A stretch of 8,177 nucleotides of DNA from an uncultured Chlorobiaceae bacterium (lineage in GTDB: Bacteria > Bacteroidota > Chlorobiia > Chlorobiales > Chlorobiaceae): contig CAIYWF010000006.1 of assembly GCA_903929845.1 (NCBI GenBank), positions 1 through 8,177 of the forward strand, in the 5' to 3' direction. The notes under the pieces are model-generated. The model did not search any database. It was not told where the DNA came from and saw nothing but the letters and a program-made list of their open reading frames with translations. This document shows, in pieces, positions 1 to 6,919 of the stretch; the first letter of the stretch is position 1; every line of letters begins with the position of its first letter. The position numbers and the translations under genes are program-made.

Positions 1-3
1 CAT

Positions 4-27
4 GGAATTAATATATTGATTAATTCC
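4..27. repeat. AT-rich perfect inverted repeat
   Basis: GGAATTAAT (4-12) and ATTAATTCC (19-27) are exact reverse complements separated by six bases, so a 9-bp hairpin is possible on either strand. It directly follows the TAA stop (28-30) of the truncated dinD-like frame on the minus strand. No T-run follows the stem, so it is not a convincing intrinsic terminator. It could be a protein-binding palindrome or part of a mobile-element end, but the window edge prevents a decision. Confidence 0.5.
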
Positions 28-396
28 TTATAAAACAAATGCTTTGACGTAATTTACATGGGTACAAAACACACAAAATCGCTGTATTTTATCACAAATC
101 AATAGATTATGTGGTTTTTGGCTGGGGAACTTCGGTTTAACTGGCCGTTCAGCACCGCTACCAATCATGACCATTTCGGTGACATCAACGAAATGGTCAT
201 CGACAGGATGGGCACTATTGAAGCAGGCTATCTTGGCTTTTTCAACGACTGCCTCAAAATTACGGTAGTCACCGTAACCCAACACTTCGGCAAACTCACG
301 GCTTGACCAAAATTCCTGACCGGCATCATTTACCCTCTTGATCTGCTCGAATGGAGAGGTATGTTCATTGTCCGTTTTTCTGATGTTTCTGCTCAT
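28..396 (-). pseudogene. dinD: DinD-like protein, N-terminal remnant
   Basis: The 122-residue frame starts like DNA-damage-inducible protein D (DinD). From about residue 15 it reads PFEQIKRVN, then EFWSSREFAEVLGY, YRNFEAVVEKAKIAC and DDHFVDVTEMV, ending with IGSGAERPVK near residue 87. DinD proteins normally continue with a conserved block of the LSRYACYLI type and reach well over 200 residues. Here the last 35 residues resemble nothing in that family, and the DNA becomes very AT-rich at the same place. The start is sound: AAGGA lies 8 bases before the ATG. The gene follows hsdR on the same strand after a 99-base gap. dinD-like genes are often carried as passengers in type I restriction loci, so this is probably a broken cargo gene of the cassette. 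The molecular function of DinD is not firmly settled; in E. coli it is SOS-induced and reported to affect RecA. A short functional protein is possible but less likely. Confidence 0.75.
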
Positions 397-495
397 AATG
401 CTTATCCTTGTCGGGCATTTGGCTGTTTGAAAATGATAGTTACAACTTGCTCTGTCTGAAATTCTTAAAGTGTGTACCTACACTATGGAGGCTGG

Positions 496-3400
496 TCAGC
501 GATTCTTTGCATCCTGATATTTTTTGAAGTTTTCTGCTTGTTCAAATATCTCTTTGTAGACTTCGTCTCTGTCTACTGGTGGATAGCCGTGATCGGAGAG
601 GAGAATGATGAGGTCGACTTTCAGTTCGGCTTTGATATCGTTGCGGTGGCTCCAGTCGATGTATTTGGTTTTATCATCCACTATGTCTTTGACTTTTTTT
701 GAGAGTGGGATGAGTTTTTCGTCCGGGTATTCGAAATCGTACTTTTTGGCAAGAGCTTTCAGGATGTCGTAGAAGGCTTTTTCTTCAAAGTTGATGCCAA
801 GGTCAGCGAAGGATTCTTTTTCTTTTTTGAGTGCATGGTAGAGGTTGAGGATCTCATCGGTGAAATCTTCGAGCACATTGCTTACCAGAATATCTTGCTC
901 TTTTCGATCGTTGTATTTTTCCACCAATGTTTTGAACATGATGGAGAAGTCGGCGGCTTTTGATTTGTTGACTTGCCGGTACTCATCAATTGCTCGTTTC
1001 AGGAGTTGTTGCAGAAGTTTGATCTTGGTATTCGGCATCTTGATTTTTTCAAGCTTGGCCAGATAGTCGTCATCAAACAGATCGACTTCTTTGGTATGGT
1101 CATTTCCGAGTTTGAAGAGTTCTTCGACGCCGTCGCTTTGTAATGCGCCCTGGATCATTTGCTGAACCCTGGCGTTCATCTGTGCGATATCCGGTGCATC
1201 GCCTTTGGTTAGTTTGAATACTATTGACCGCACTGCCATGTAGAAATGGATATGATCGCGCTCGTCCTGGGTGAATGCGTCGCGTCCACAACTGATGTCG
1301 TAGGCGGCTTTCATGCGCTTGACAAGCGCCATGAAGCGTTTTTCGGTTTTCTCTGTCACCTGCACGTATTCGGCGGCCATGTTGAGGCAATGGAGTTGTT
1401 CCAAAGGTTTGCCGGAAAAGTATGGGCTGAGATCAAAGTGGTGAAACAATCGTGCCAGAAGATCGAGATGGTCTTTTACGGCTACAATCGAGACTTGAAT
1501 TTCTTCGATGTTTGTTCTGTCCGCTTTTGAGTATTGAGCAAGTGCAAGGTTCATCTGTTTTTTGATACCGATATAGTCAACGATGAGCCCTTTTTCCTTG
1601 CTGCCGTATTTCCGATTGACTCTTGAGATGATCTGGATCAGATTGTGCATCTGAACGTACTTGTCGATATAAAGCGTATCAAGGCATGGTATATCGAAAC
1701 CTGTGAGCCACATGTCAACTATTATGGCGATTTTGAAATTGGATTTTTCGTTCTTGAACTGCCGATCCAATTCTTTGCGGTAGTCTTTGTTGCCGAGCAG
1801 GTCGAAAAGGATTTTCGGGTCATCCGGGTCACGTGTCATCACCATCTTGATGCGTTCCATTGGCTTGATTTCACGGCGTTCCTTATCCGTCAGAACAGCA
1901 CCATCTTCGCAGATTTTTGCTTCTGCCCATTCCGGGCGCAGCGCAATGATCTCCTTATAGAGCTCGAACGCAATTGGGCGGCTATTGCAGACGAACATGG
2001 CCTTGCCTTTTACCGTCGCGCCTTCACTGACACGCTTTTCATAGTGGTTGACAAAATCTTTGGCAATCGCCTTCAGACGATCCGGGTTGCCAAGGATAGA
2101 GTTCATCTGTGCGTTGGCTTTCTTGCTCTCTTCGATGGCGTATTCACTGGAGCCTTCTTCGAGGCACTGCGCATAATAGGTTTCAATTTCTTGCAGCTTA
2201 CTGTTGTTGAGGAGTACTTTGGCGGCACGTCCTTCGTAGACAATTCTGACGGTGATTTCGTCCTTTACGGACTCGGTCATGGTATACGCATCTATAACAT
2301 CACCAAAGACATCGAGCGTTGCGTCAATGGGTGTGCCGGTGAAACCGACATAGGTGGCGTTGGGCAGTGAGTCGTGCAGATATTTGGCAAACCCGTAGGT
2401 ACGCTGCACGCCGCTCTCCGTAATGCGTAACTTCTGATCAAGATTAACCTGACTGCGGTGCGCTTCATCGGATATGCAGATTACATTGGCACGATCTGTA
2501 AGCAAGCTGGTGCTTTCGGTGAATTTATGAACGGTGGTCAAAAAGACTCCTCCGCTCTGCCTCCCTTTGAGCAACTGCCGCAAGTGTTCCCTGTCTTCCA
2601 CGCTGACAACTGCATCATCGCCAATAAAGCCTTTGGCATTGATGAATTGCGCGGTGAGTTGATCGTCAAGGTCGGTACGGTCTGTAATTAACACCAAGGT
2701 GGGGTTTGAAAAATCGAGACTTTTCATCAGAAGCCTGGCCAGGAAGAGCATGGTGTAGCTTTTTCCGCAACCGGTCGCACCAAAATAGGTTCCGCCTTTG
2801 CCGTCGCCGTCGGGGCGACGATGGATTTTGATATTGTCGTAGAGTTTGCGAGCCGCGTAATATTGCGGATAGCGGCAGAGAAGCTTTACATCATGACTGG
2901 AGGTGTCGGGGAAATAGATAAAATTTTTGATGATGTCGCGCAGGCGGTTCTGGTTGAACAGACCTGCAATCATGGTGTAGAGCGAATCGATTCCATCCTT
3001 TTCAATCAGGTCGTTGCCATCAATTTTCCGCCAGGCATAGTAGAATTCGTAGGCAGCAAAGAGTGAGCCTGACTTATTGTTTACGCCGTCGCTGATGATG
3101 CATAGGGCGTTGTATTTGAAAAGCTCCGGTATGTCGCGCCTGTAGCGGATTGTGAGTTGCCGATAGGCGTCGTGGATGGTTGCATCTTCACGAATGGCGC
3201 TTTTGAATTCAAATACCACGAGCGGCAGGCCGTTGATATAGACAATACAATCAGGGATTCGCTTTTCCGCGCCGGTGATTTCGAGCTGGTTGACGGCCTT
3301 GAAAATGTTGCATGAAGCATTGTACGGTTCAGAGTCTTCAGTTAACACCAAGGGCCATTGTCCGGTTATAGAGCACTGCTGCGCATCAATGCCGCGATAG

Positions 3401-3726
3401 TCTATCAACTCAACATAGAGGTCTTTTTGGCTACGATCTTCACGTTTCAGCAAAAAACCGTCCGAAACCATCTCCATGATGGCTTTGTTCGACACATAAA
3501 GATCAGCCGCTGAGTAGGCATCGAGCCTGCGGAAAATGTGGTCTATTTCACTTTCGGCAATACCATCACAGGCATAGCGACGGGAAAGATAGTTGCGAAG
3601 GTCGTCCCTGATCAGCACATCAGACGTTGCCCGAAGAATGGTTTCCCCAAGGACATGAGGATAGTTCTCCTTGCCCAGGAGTTCCAGAATTGCGTGTTCG
3701 AGGCGGCCTTCTGTAAATGTGCTCAT
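496..3726 (-). CDS. hsdR: Type I restriction enzyme, R (endonuclease/translocase) subunit HsdR
   Basis: HsdR cleaves DNA and pumps it with ATP when bound to the HsdM-HsdS methyltransferase at unmethylated sites. The protein has 1076 residues, usual for the family. An N-terminal PD-(D/E)xK nuclease is shown by PD at 158-159 and EFK at 173-175. A superfamily 2 translocase follows: Walker A GATGCGKS (316-323), TDRTDLDDQL (348-357), DEAH (420-423), GFTGTP (461-466), LTGFDIP (674-680) and QIISRVNR (698-705). The remaining C-terminal part is largely helical and probably binds the methyltransferase core. I chose the ATG at 3726 because it overlaps the hsdS stop as ATGA and has GGAG 8 bases upstream. 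The open frame extends to an ATG at 3885, but those 53 extra residues lie in hsdS and do not look like an HsdR start. No frameshift or lost catalytic motif is visible. It is the last hsd gene, and no strong terminator follows it. Confidence 0.96.
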   Translation of the reverse strand: MSTFTEGRLEHAILELLGKENYPHVLGETILRATSDVLIRDDLRNYLSRRYACDGIAESEIDHIFRRLDAYSAADLYVSNKAIMEMVSDGFLLKREDRSQKDLYVELIDYRGIDAQQCSITGQWPLVLTEDSEPYNASCNIFKAVNQLEITGAEKRIPDCIVYINGLPLVVFEFKSAIREDATIHDAYRQLTIRYRRDIPELFKYNALCIISDGVNNKSGSLFAAYEFYYAWRKIDGNDLIEKDGIDSLYTMIAGLFNQNRLRDIIKNFIYFPDTSSHDVKLLCRYPQYYAARKLYDNIKIHRRPDGDGKGGTYFGATGCGKSYTMLFLARLLMKSLDFSNPTLVLITDRTDLDDQLTAQFINAKGFIGDDAVVSVEDREHLRQLLKGRQSGGVFLTTVHKFTESTSLLTDRANVICISDEAHRSQVNLDQKLRITESGVQRTYGFAKYLHDSLPNATYVGFTGTPIDATLDVFGDVIDAYTMTESVKDEITVRIVYEGRAAKVLLNNSKLQEIETYYAQCLEEGSSEYAIEESKKANAQMNSILGNPDRLKAIAKDFVNHYEKRVSEGATVKGKAMFVCNSRPIAFELYKEIIALRPEWAEAKICEDGAVLTDKERREIKPMERIKMVMTRDPDDPKILFDLLGNKDYRKELDRQFKNEKSNFKIAIIVDMWLTGFDIPCLDTLYIDKYVQMHNLIQIISRVNRKYGSKEKGLIVDYIGIKKQMNLALAQYSKADRTNIEEIQVSIVAVKDHLDLLARLFHHFDLSPYFSGKPLEQLHCLNMAAEYVQVTEKTEKRFMALVKRMKAAYDISCGRDAFTQDERDHIHFYMAVRSIVFKLTKGDAPDIAQMNARVQQMIQGALQSDGVEELFKLGNDHTKEVDLFDDDYLAKLEKIKMPNTKIKLLQQLLKRAIDEYRQVNKSKAADFSIMFKTLVEKYNDRKEQDILVSNVLEDFTDEILNLYHALKKEKESFADLGINFEEKAFYDILKALAKKYDFEYPDEKLIPLSKKVKDIVDDKTKYIDWSHRNDIKAELKVDLIILLSDHGYPPVDRDEVYKEIFEQAENFKKYQDAKNR

Positions 3727-4829
3727 GCCATATTCTCCACTACGCCACGCATCAGGATGGGGCAGAGTTTTTGGATTTGTGATTTCAATTGAATATTCAG
3801 GCGTTTGCGGGTTTCCAGCGTATGATGGATAGCAACAATGCTTTCCTGAATCTCGATACTGGGGATGGGGAGCATTACGTTGCACATGTTATCCCAATCA
3901 AAAAACTCATGCGCACTACCCTCTGATTTAAACCGTGCATATCTGTCGAACTCGCTCCGAGTAAACCACAATAAAAGATATTCCGGTAAAAGCGAATCAG
4001 GCTTTGAAATCTCAAACACCTGATAAGCAGCTGAAACTGCACAAGTGTCACCCGTACGGTAAGCAATCGATATTTTATCTCCATTGCGCGTCGTAGCTCT
4101 GTTATACGCAAACTGCCCTTTTTGGACTACTTTCGCCGCTATTATATTGACACCAATTTGTTTAGGTGTCATAAAATGCTTGTTGTTACTTATGCCTTGA
4201 AATAAACTCACATTGCCTTCTATATTCCTAACTTCGATTGGTCGGATGTATGTACCTAAATATTGAAGGGTTAGTCGTTTTTTTAAATCATCAATAAACG
4301 AGTCACAAATCAGTTGGAGATCATCAATGGTCTTTTCGTAAACCTGCTGATTCTTCTGCAATGCCTTGTACAAGGCTACATATTTCCGCTGTTCGTCGAT
4401 ATCTGGGATGGGCATTTCAATGTCACAGAATCGTTCCCATTCGAGCCCACCCCTGATACTACTATCACAGATATAACCAGCATATCGGTCAAATTCAGGG
4501 CGATGGAAGTGCATCATCAGGAATTCTGGCAACAACTCATCACCCTTTATGGCAAACATGACATAGGCAGGTGAAATGATGGATGGTTCGTCGTCAATAT
4601 AAAATGCTATCGGAATTCTTTCGTCACGACCAACATGCATCACGTTACAGGCAAATAATCCTTTCTTTATCACCTTGTAGCGTGACAAGTCAGTTTCAGA
4701 AACATTGGCTACCGATGGCATAAACTCCTTGTTGATGTTTATGCCAAAAAGACGGGTAACTGCCATATCCTTGTTGCGCACATCAACCAGTTGTATGTAG
4801 TCGCCAAGGCGCTTGTAGTCAGATTTCAT
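3723..4829 (-). CDS. hsdS: Type I restriction-modification specificity subunit HsdS
   Basis: HsdS selects the bipartite DNA target for both methylation and cleavage. The 368-residue protein, somewhat short for the family, consists of two similar halves. Half 1 (about 6-160) contains LGDYIQLVDVRN, PEFDRYA (111-117) and MPIPDIDEQ (139-147). Half 2 (about 188-343) contains LGTYIRPIEVRN, SEFDRYA (292-298) and LPIPSIEIQ (320-328). Matching motifs sit about 181 residues apart. Each half is a target-recognition domain followed by a helical spacer (about 147-187 and 328-362), and the spacer length sets the gap between half-sites. The start overlaps the hsdM end by 11 bases, and AAAGGA (4837-4842) lies 7 bases before the ATG. 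The start of the second recognition domain is AT-rich (about 33% G+C over 4141-4260), consistent with domain exchange. The two domains are clearly not identical, so a fully symmetric target is not predicted. The target cannot be read from sequence. Confidence 0.95.
   Translation of the reverse strand: MKSDYKRLGDYIQLVDVRNKDMAVTRLFGININKEFMPSVANVSETDLSRYKVIKKGLFACNVMHVGRDERIPIAFYIDDEPSIISPAYVMFAIKGDELLPEFLMMHFHRPEFDRYAGYICDSSIRGGLEWERFCDIEMPIPDIDEQRKYVALYKALQKNQQVYEKTIDDLQLICDSFIDDLKKRLTLQYLGTYIRPIEVRNIEGNVSLFQGISNNKHFMTPKQIGVNIIAAKVVQKGQFAYNRATTRNGDKISIAYRTGDTCAVSAAYQVFEISKPDSLLPEYLLLWFTRSEFDRYARFKSEGSAHEFFDWDNMCNVMLPIPSIEIQESIVAIHHTLETRKRLNIQLKSQIQKLCPILMRGVVENMA
3735..3738 (-). promoter_or_regulatory. 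Shine-Dalgarno sequence of hsdR
   Basis: On the minus strand GGAG lies 8 bases before the ATG at 3726, inside the end of hsdS. It decides for this start over the ATG at 3885 that opens the same frame. Together with the ATGA stop-start overlap it suggests translational coupling of hsdR to hsdS. Confidence 0.7.
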
Positions 4830-6390
4830 AGCCGAGTCCTTTGAATGCTTGCTTGAGTTCTGACTGTGATTCAGCCTCTTCGGCGAGAATAGCTTTAAAG
4901 GTGTGCTGGATGCGTTTCATCTCTGTGTCGAAATCTATACCGCTGTCGCGATCAACAAACCGGATGTACTTGCTGGGCACAAGCGAGTAGTTGTTGGCCT
5001 CGATTTCTGCGGCGTTGGCGGCGTAGCAATATTCGGGAATATCCTTGTATGTTTTGTCGCAATCAACCTGTTGCCAGTTGTGGAGGTTTGCGGCAATGGG
5101 GCCGACCTCTTCAGTGGTAAGCTCAATGAACATCTTTTCATACTCAGAGCCGCGTTGACGAAGATCGACAAAGAGAGTTTCCCCGCTTCTGTCGCGATAC
5201 TCTTTGGTGATACCGTTGAGCCTTGCTGTTCGTCTCTTTTTGTTCTTGTTGAGAATCCAGAGCGTTACGCTGATGTCGGTGGTGTAGAACATATTCCTCG
5301 GCAGAACGATGATGGCTTCGACCAGGTCATTCTGGATCATCTTGCGACGAATTTTGTATTCTTCTCCCCCGCCGGAGAGTGCACCGTTGGCAAGGATAAA
5401 CCCGGCAACACCGTTATCGGAGAGCTTGGAGATCATGTGCAGAATCCAGCCATAGTTGGCGTTGCTGACTGGTGGCACGTCGTACCCTGACCAGCGGTGG
5501 TCGTTGGTCAATTCATCTGCCGCCCGCCAGTCTTTGAGGTTGAATGGCGGGTTGGCCATGATGTAGTCGGCCTTGAGGTCGGGATGCTGATCGCGCGAAA
5601 AGGTGTCAGCGGCGACATCGCCCAAATTGCAGGAGATACCCCGGATGGCGAGGTTCATTTTCCCCAGTTTGTAGGTTGTAGATGTGGCTTCCTGACCGTA
5701 GATGGAGATGTTTTTGGTATTGCCCTGATGTGACGAAACAAACTTCATGGATTGAACAAACATTCCGCCTGACCCGCAACATGGATCGTAGATGATGCCC
5801 TGGTATGGCTCAATCACTTCGGCAATGAGATTAACGATGCTCTTTGGTGTATAGAATTCGCCTTTTCCTTTGCCTTCCTTGATCGCAAATTTCCGCAAGA
5901 AATATTCGTAGATGCGGCCAATGATATCCTGCTCTTTGTCTTTTAGGGTATGGATATTGTTGATGGTGTCGAGCAGTGCTGCAAGTTTGCTGACATCAAG
6001 ATTAAGGCGGGAGAAGTAATTGTCGGGGAGTGCGCCTTGCAGGGCTTTATTGGTTTTTTCTGCCGTGTGCAGGGCGGTGTCGATTTTGACGGCTATATCG
6101 TTTTGTTTGGCATTTTTGATGAGGTAGGTCCAACGGGATTCTTCCGGCAGGAAAAAGACGTTTTTCATGGTGTAGAATTCTACCATGTCGATATACTTTT
6201 CTTTGCCTTCTTCGATCAATTCTGCCCGGCGGTGTTCAAAACAGTCGCTGGCGAATTTGAGAAAGATGAGCGCCAGAACGACGTGTTTGTATTCAGATGA
6301 TTCAACGCTGCCGCGCAGTTTGTCGGCGGAATCCCACAGGGTTTCTTCTATGCTTTTCGAGTTCTTCTTTACCGCTTTTTTCTTGAGCAT
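4819..6390 (-). CDS. hsdM: Type I restriction-modification N6-adenine DNA methyltransferase HsdM
   Basis: HsdM transfers a methyl group from S-adenosylmethionine to adenine N6 in the target chosen by HsdS; two HsdM and one HsdS form the methyltransferase. The protein has 523 residues, normal for the family. The helical N-terminal domain (about 14-145) includes LWDSADKLRG and HVVLALIFLKFASD. The catalytic domain begins at GEFYTP (177-182), followed by the AdoMet-binding motif DPCCGSGGMF (202-211), GQEATSTTYKLGKMNLAIRG (232-251) and the catalytic NPPF (280-283). The C-terminal segment NNYSLVPSKYI (466-476) is typical of the region preceding the HsdS contact. It is the first gene of the operon. 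The ATG at 6390 is the only plausible start: the frame is closed 45 bases upstream and no other start codon lies between. Unlike hsdS and hsdR it lacks a recognisable Shine-Dalgarno sequence; its leader is A-rich and poor in G. All motifs are intact. Confidence 0.97.
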   Translation of the reverse strand: MLKKKAVKKNSKSIEETLWDSADKLRGSVESSEYKHVVLALIFLKFASDCFEHRRAELIEEGKEKYIDMVEFYTMKNVFFLPEESRWTYLIKNAKQNDIAVKIDTALHTAEKTNKALQGALPDNYFSRLNLDVSKLAALLDTINNIHTLKDKEQDIIGRIYEYFLRKFAIKEGKGKGEFYTPKSIVNLIAEVIEPYQGIIYDPCCGSGGMFVQSMKFVSSHQGNTKNISIYGQEATSTTYKLGKMNLAIRGISCNLGDVAADTFSRDQHPDLKADYIMANPPFNLKDWRAADELTNDHRWSGYDVPPVSNANYGWILHMISKLSDNGVAGFILANGALSGGGEEYKIRRKMIQNDLVEAIIVLPRNMFYTTDISVTLWILNKNKKRRTARLNGITKEYRDRSGETLFVDLRQRGSEYEKMFIELTTEEVGPIAANLHNWQQVDCDKTYKDIPEYCYAANAAEIEANNYSLVPSKYIRFVDRDSGIDFDTEMKRIQHTFKAILAEEAESQSELKQAFKGLGYEI

Positions 6391-6442
6391 GTTGGACTGA
6401 TTGTTGTTTGATTGTGTTTTAATGGGCGGTTACTGCCAGTCG

Positions 6443-6468
6443 GTTGGCTTTTGCAGAAGCAAACCAAC
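6443..6468. repeat. Bulged hairpin in the hsdM leader
   Basis: On the plus strand GTTGG-CT-TTTGC pairs with GCAAA-CCAAC around an AGAA loop, giving ten base pairs and a two-base bulge (CT). It lies 53-78 bases upstream of the hsdM start. Depending on which strand is transcribed it may be a structure in the hsdM leader RNA, an operator-like palindrome, or part of the plus-strand hairpin series ending at 6577. Confidence 0.45.
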
Positions 6469-6495
6469 ATCTATCAAGGCATTCTTGAAACAATG

Positions 6496-6501
6496 TTTAT
6501 A
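6496..6501 (-). promoter_or_regulatory. Possible -10 element for hsdM operon
   Basis: The minus strand reads TATAAA here, 105 bases before the hsdM ATG. The best -35 candidate is TCTGGT 16 bases further upstream, a poor match to TTGACA. No better sigma-70-like pair is visible in the leader, and the operon promoter must lie in this region because hemN ends in its own terminator. This is a weak assignment. Confidence 0.2.
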
Positions 6502-6540
6502 TTGAAACCATAGCATCACCAGAGATAGCATCTCCGGCCT

Positions 6541-6577
6541 GACGCCTTCAACTTGGTTGGGGGCGTTTCTTTTTTAT
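6541..6577 (+). terminator. Strong orphan rho-independent terminator
   Basis: ACGCCTTCAAC (6542-6552) pairs along its full length with GTTGGGGGCGT (6556-6566) around a TTG loop, giving 11 pairs of which two are U-G wobbles. The run TTTCTTTTTT follows directly. On the minus strand the same stem is followed by CAGGCC rather than T residues, so it works only in the plus direction. There is no obvious plus-strand gene in front of it, because hsdM runs the other way. Confidence 0.75.
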
Positions 6578-6630
6578 ACCCTGCCTTTATCGATATCCTT
6601 TTCTGCAATGCTTGAGTTCATCTCCCTTCA

Positions 6631-6855
6631 GTGCTTATTATTCTTGAAAGGGCTCTTGGTCGATCGGCTCGTATGCATCGGGGTTATGAACGGGCGGTGA
6701 AGTTCAGCCTTACGGACAAAGAGCTTTCGCTGTCGCGAGAGAACCTTATTGCCGACCTTTTTGCTCCGGTCTTTTATGCCATTGCTGATGATATCGACCA
6801 GAATTTAACGCTGCGGGCCAATGATATCCCCTATTTTTATTTTTTTTTGCCATAA
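6631..6855 (+). CDS. Small hypothetical ORF, 74 codons, uncertain
   Basis: I do not recognise this protein. It opens at GTG (6631) or possibly ATG (6673) and ends with TAA at 6853-6855. It is charged and probably soluble (for example RGYERAVKFSLTDKELSLSR), with a stretch of likely helix, and closes with an aromatic tail PYFYFFLP encoded by a T-rich tract. No signal peptide, membrane segment or known motif is visible, and neither start has a convincing Shine-Dalgarno sequence. In favour of a real gene, it sits between a plus-strand terminator on its left (6541-6577) and a two-way terminator on its right (6865-6895), and the opposite strand is closed by stops. It may be a short orphan gene, the tail of a decayed gene, or chance. 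Confidence 0.3.
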   Translation: MLIILERALGRSARMHRGYERAVKFSLTDKELSLSRENLIADLFAPVFYAIADDIDQNLTLRANDIPYFYFFLP

Positions 6856-6864
6856 AACGAACAT

Positions 6865-6896
6865 AAAAAAAGGGCGACCAAGATCACCCTTTTTTG
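6865..6896 (-). terminator. hemN rho-independent terminator, probably two-way
   Basis: The plus strand has AAAAAAGGGCGA (6866-6877), a CCAAGA loop and TCACCCTTTTTT (6884-6895). Read on the minus strand this is a GGGTGA/TCGCCC stem, with one G-U wobble, ending in a T-run about 25 bases after the hemN stop. On the plus strand the wobble becomes a C-A mismatch, so termination there should be weaker, although a T-run is also present; it could serve the small ORF ending at 6855. Confidence 0.8.
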
Positions 6897-6919
6897 TTAC
6901 AGAGCGCCCGTGCGGTCAG

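Larger units (their letters stand above)
6421..6577 (+). ncRNA. Candidate structured small RNA ending in an intrinsic terminator
   Basis: The plus strand holds four consecutive hairpins: GGCGG-TTA-CTGCC (6425-6437), the bulged stem at 6443-6468, GAGAT-AGC-ATCTC (6522-6534) and the terminator stem at 6541-6567 with its T-run. No convincing protein-coding gene precedes this terminator on the same strand; the only open frame is about 32 codons without an ATG start. A terminated, structured transcript antisense to the hsdM leader would explain this. It matches no RNA family I recognise, and no clear plus-strand promoter is seen. The alternative is that the terminator is left over from a gene lost when the restriction cassette arrived. 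Confidence 0.25.

Noticed and set aside
469..485. Small hairpin AGTGT-N6-ACACT after hsdR as a terminator
   Set aside because: The stem is only five pairs and no proper T-run follows on the minus strand.
1645..2370. Long plus-strand open frame of 241 codons
   Set aside because: It lies wholly inside hsdR on the opposite strand, where all helicase motifs read in frame; its translation shows no domain and it is a shadow of hsdR codon usage.
3727..3885. Longer hsdR start at the ATG at 3885
   Set aside because: The extra 53 residues overlap hsdS and do not resemble HsdR; the ATG at 3726 has the ATGA overlap and a good ribosome binding site.
4903..5490. Plus-strand open frame of 195 codons opposite hsdM
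   Set aside because: hsdM is unambiguous here, and the antisense translation has no recognisable features.
496..6390. Search for an invertible or second hsdS cassette that would give phase variation
   Set aside because: Only one hsdS is present, and I see no long inverted repeats, recombinase gene or simple-repeat tract within the operon.
6412..6510. About 32-codon plus-strand frame ahead of the orphan terminator
   Set aside because: It has no ATG or GTG start near its beginning, no ribosome binding site and no recognised similarity; it is too short to claim as a gene, though it could be a relic of one.
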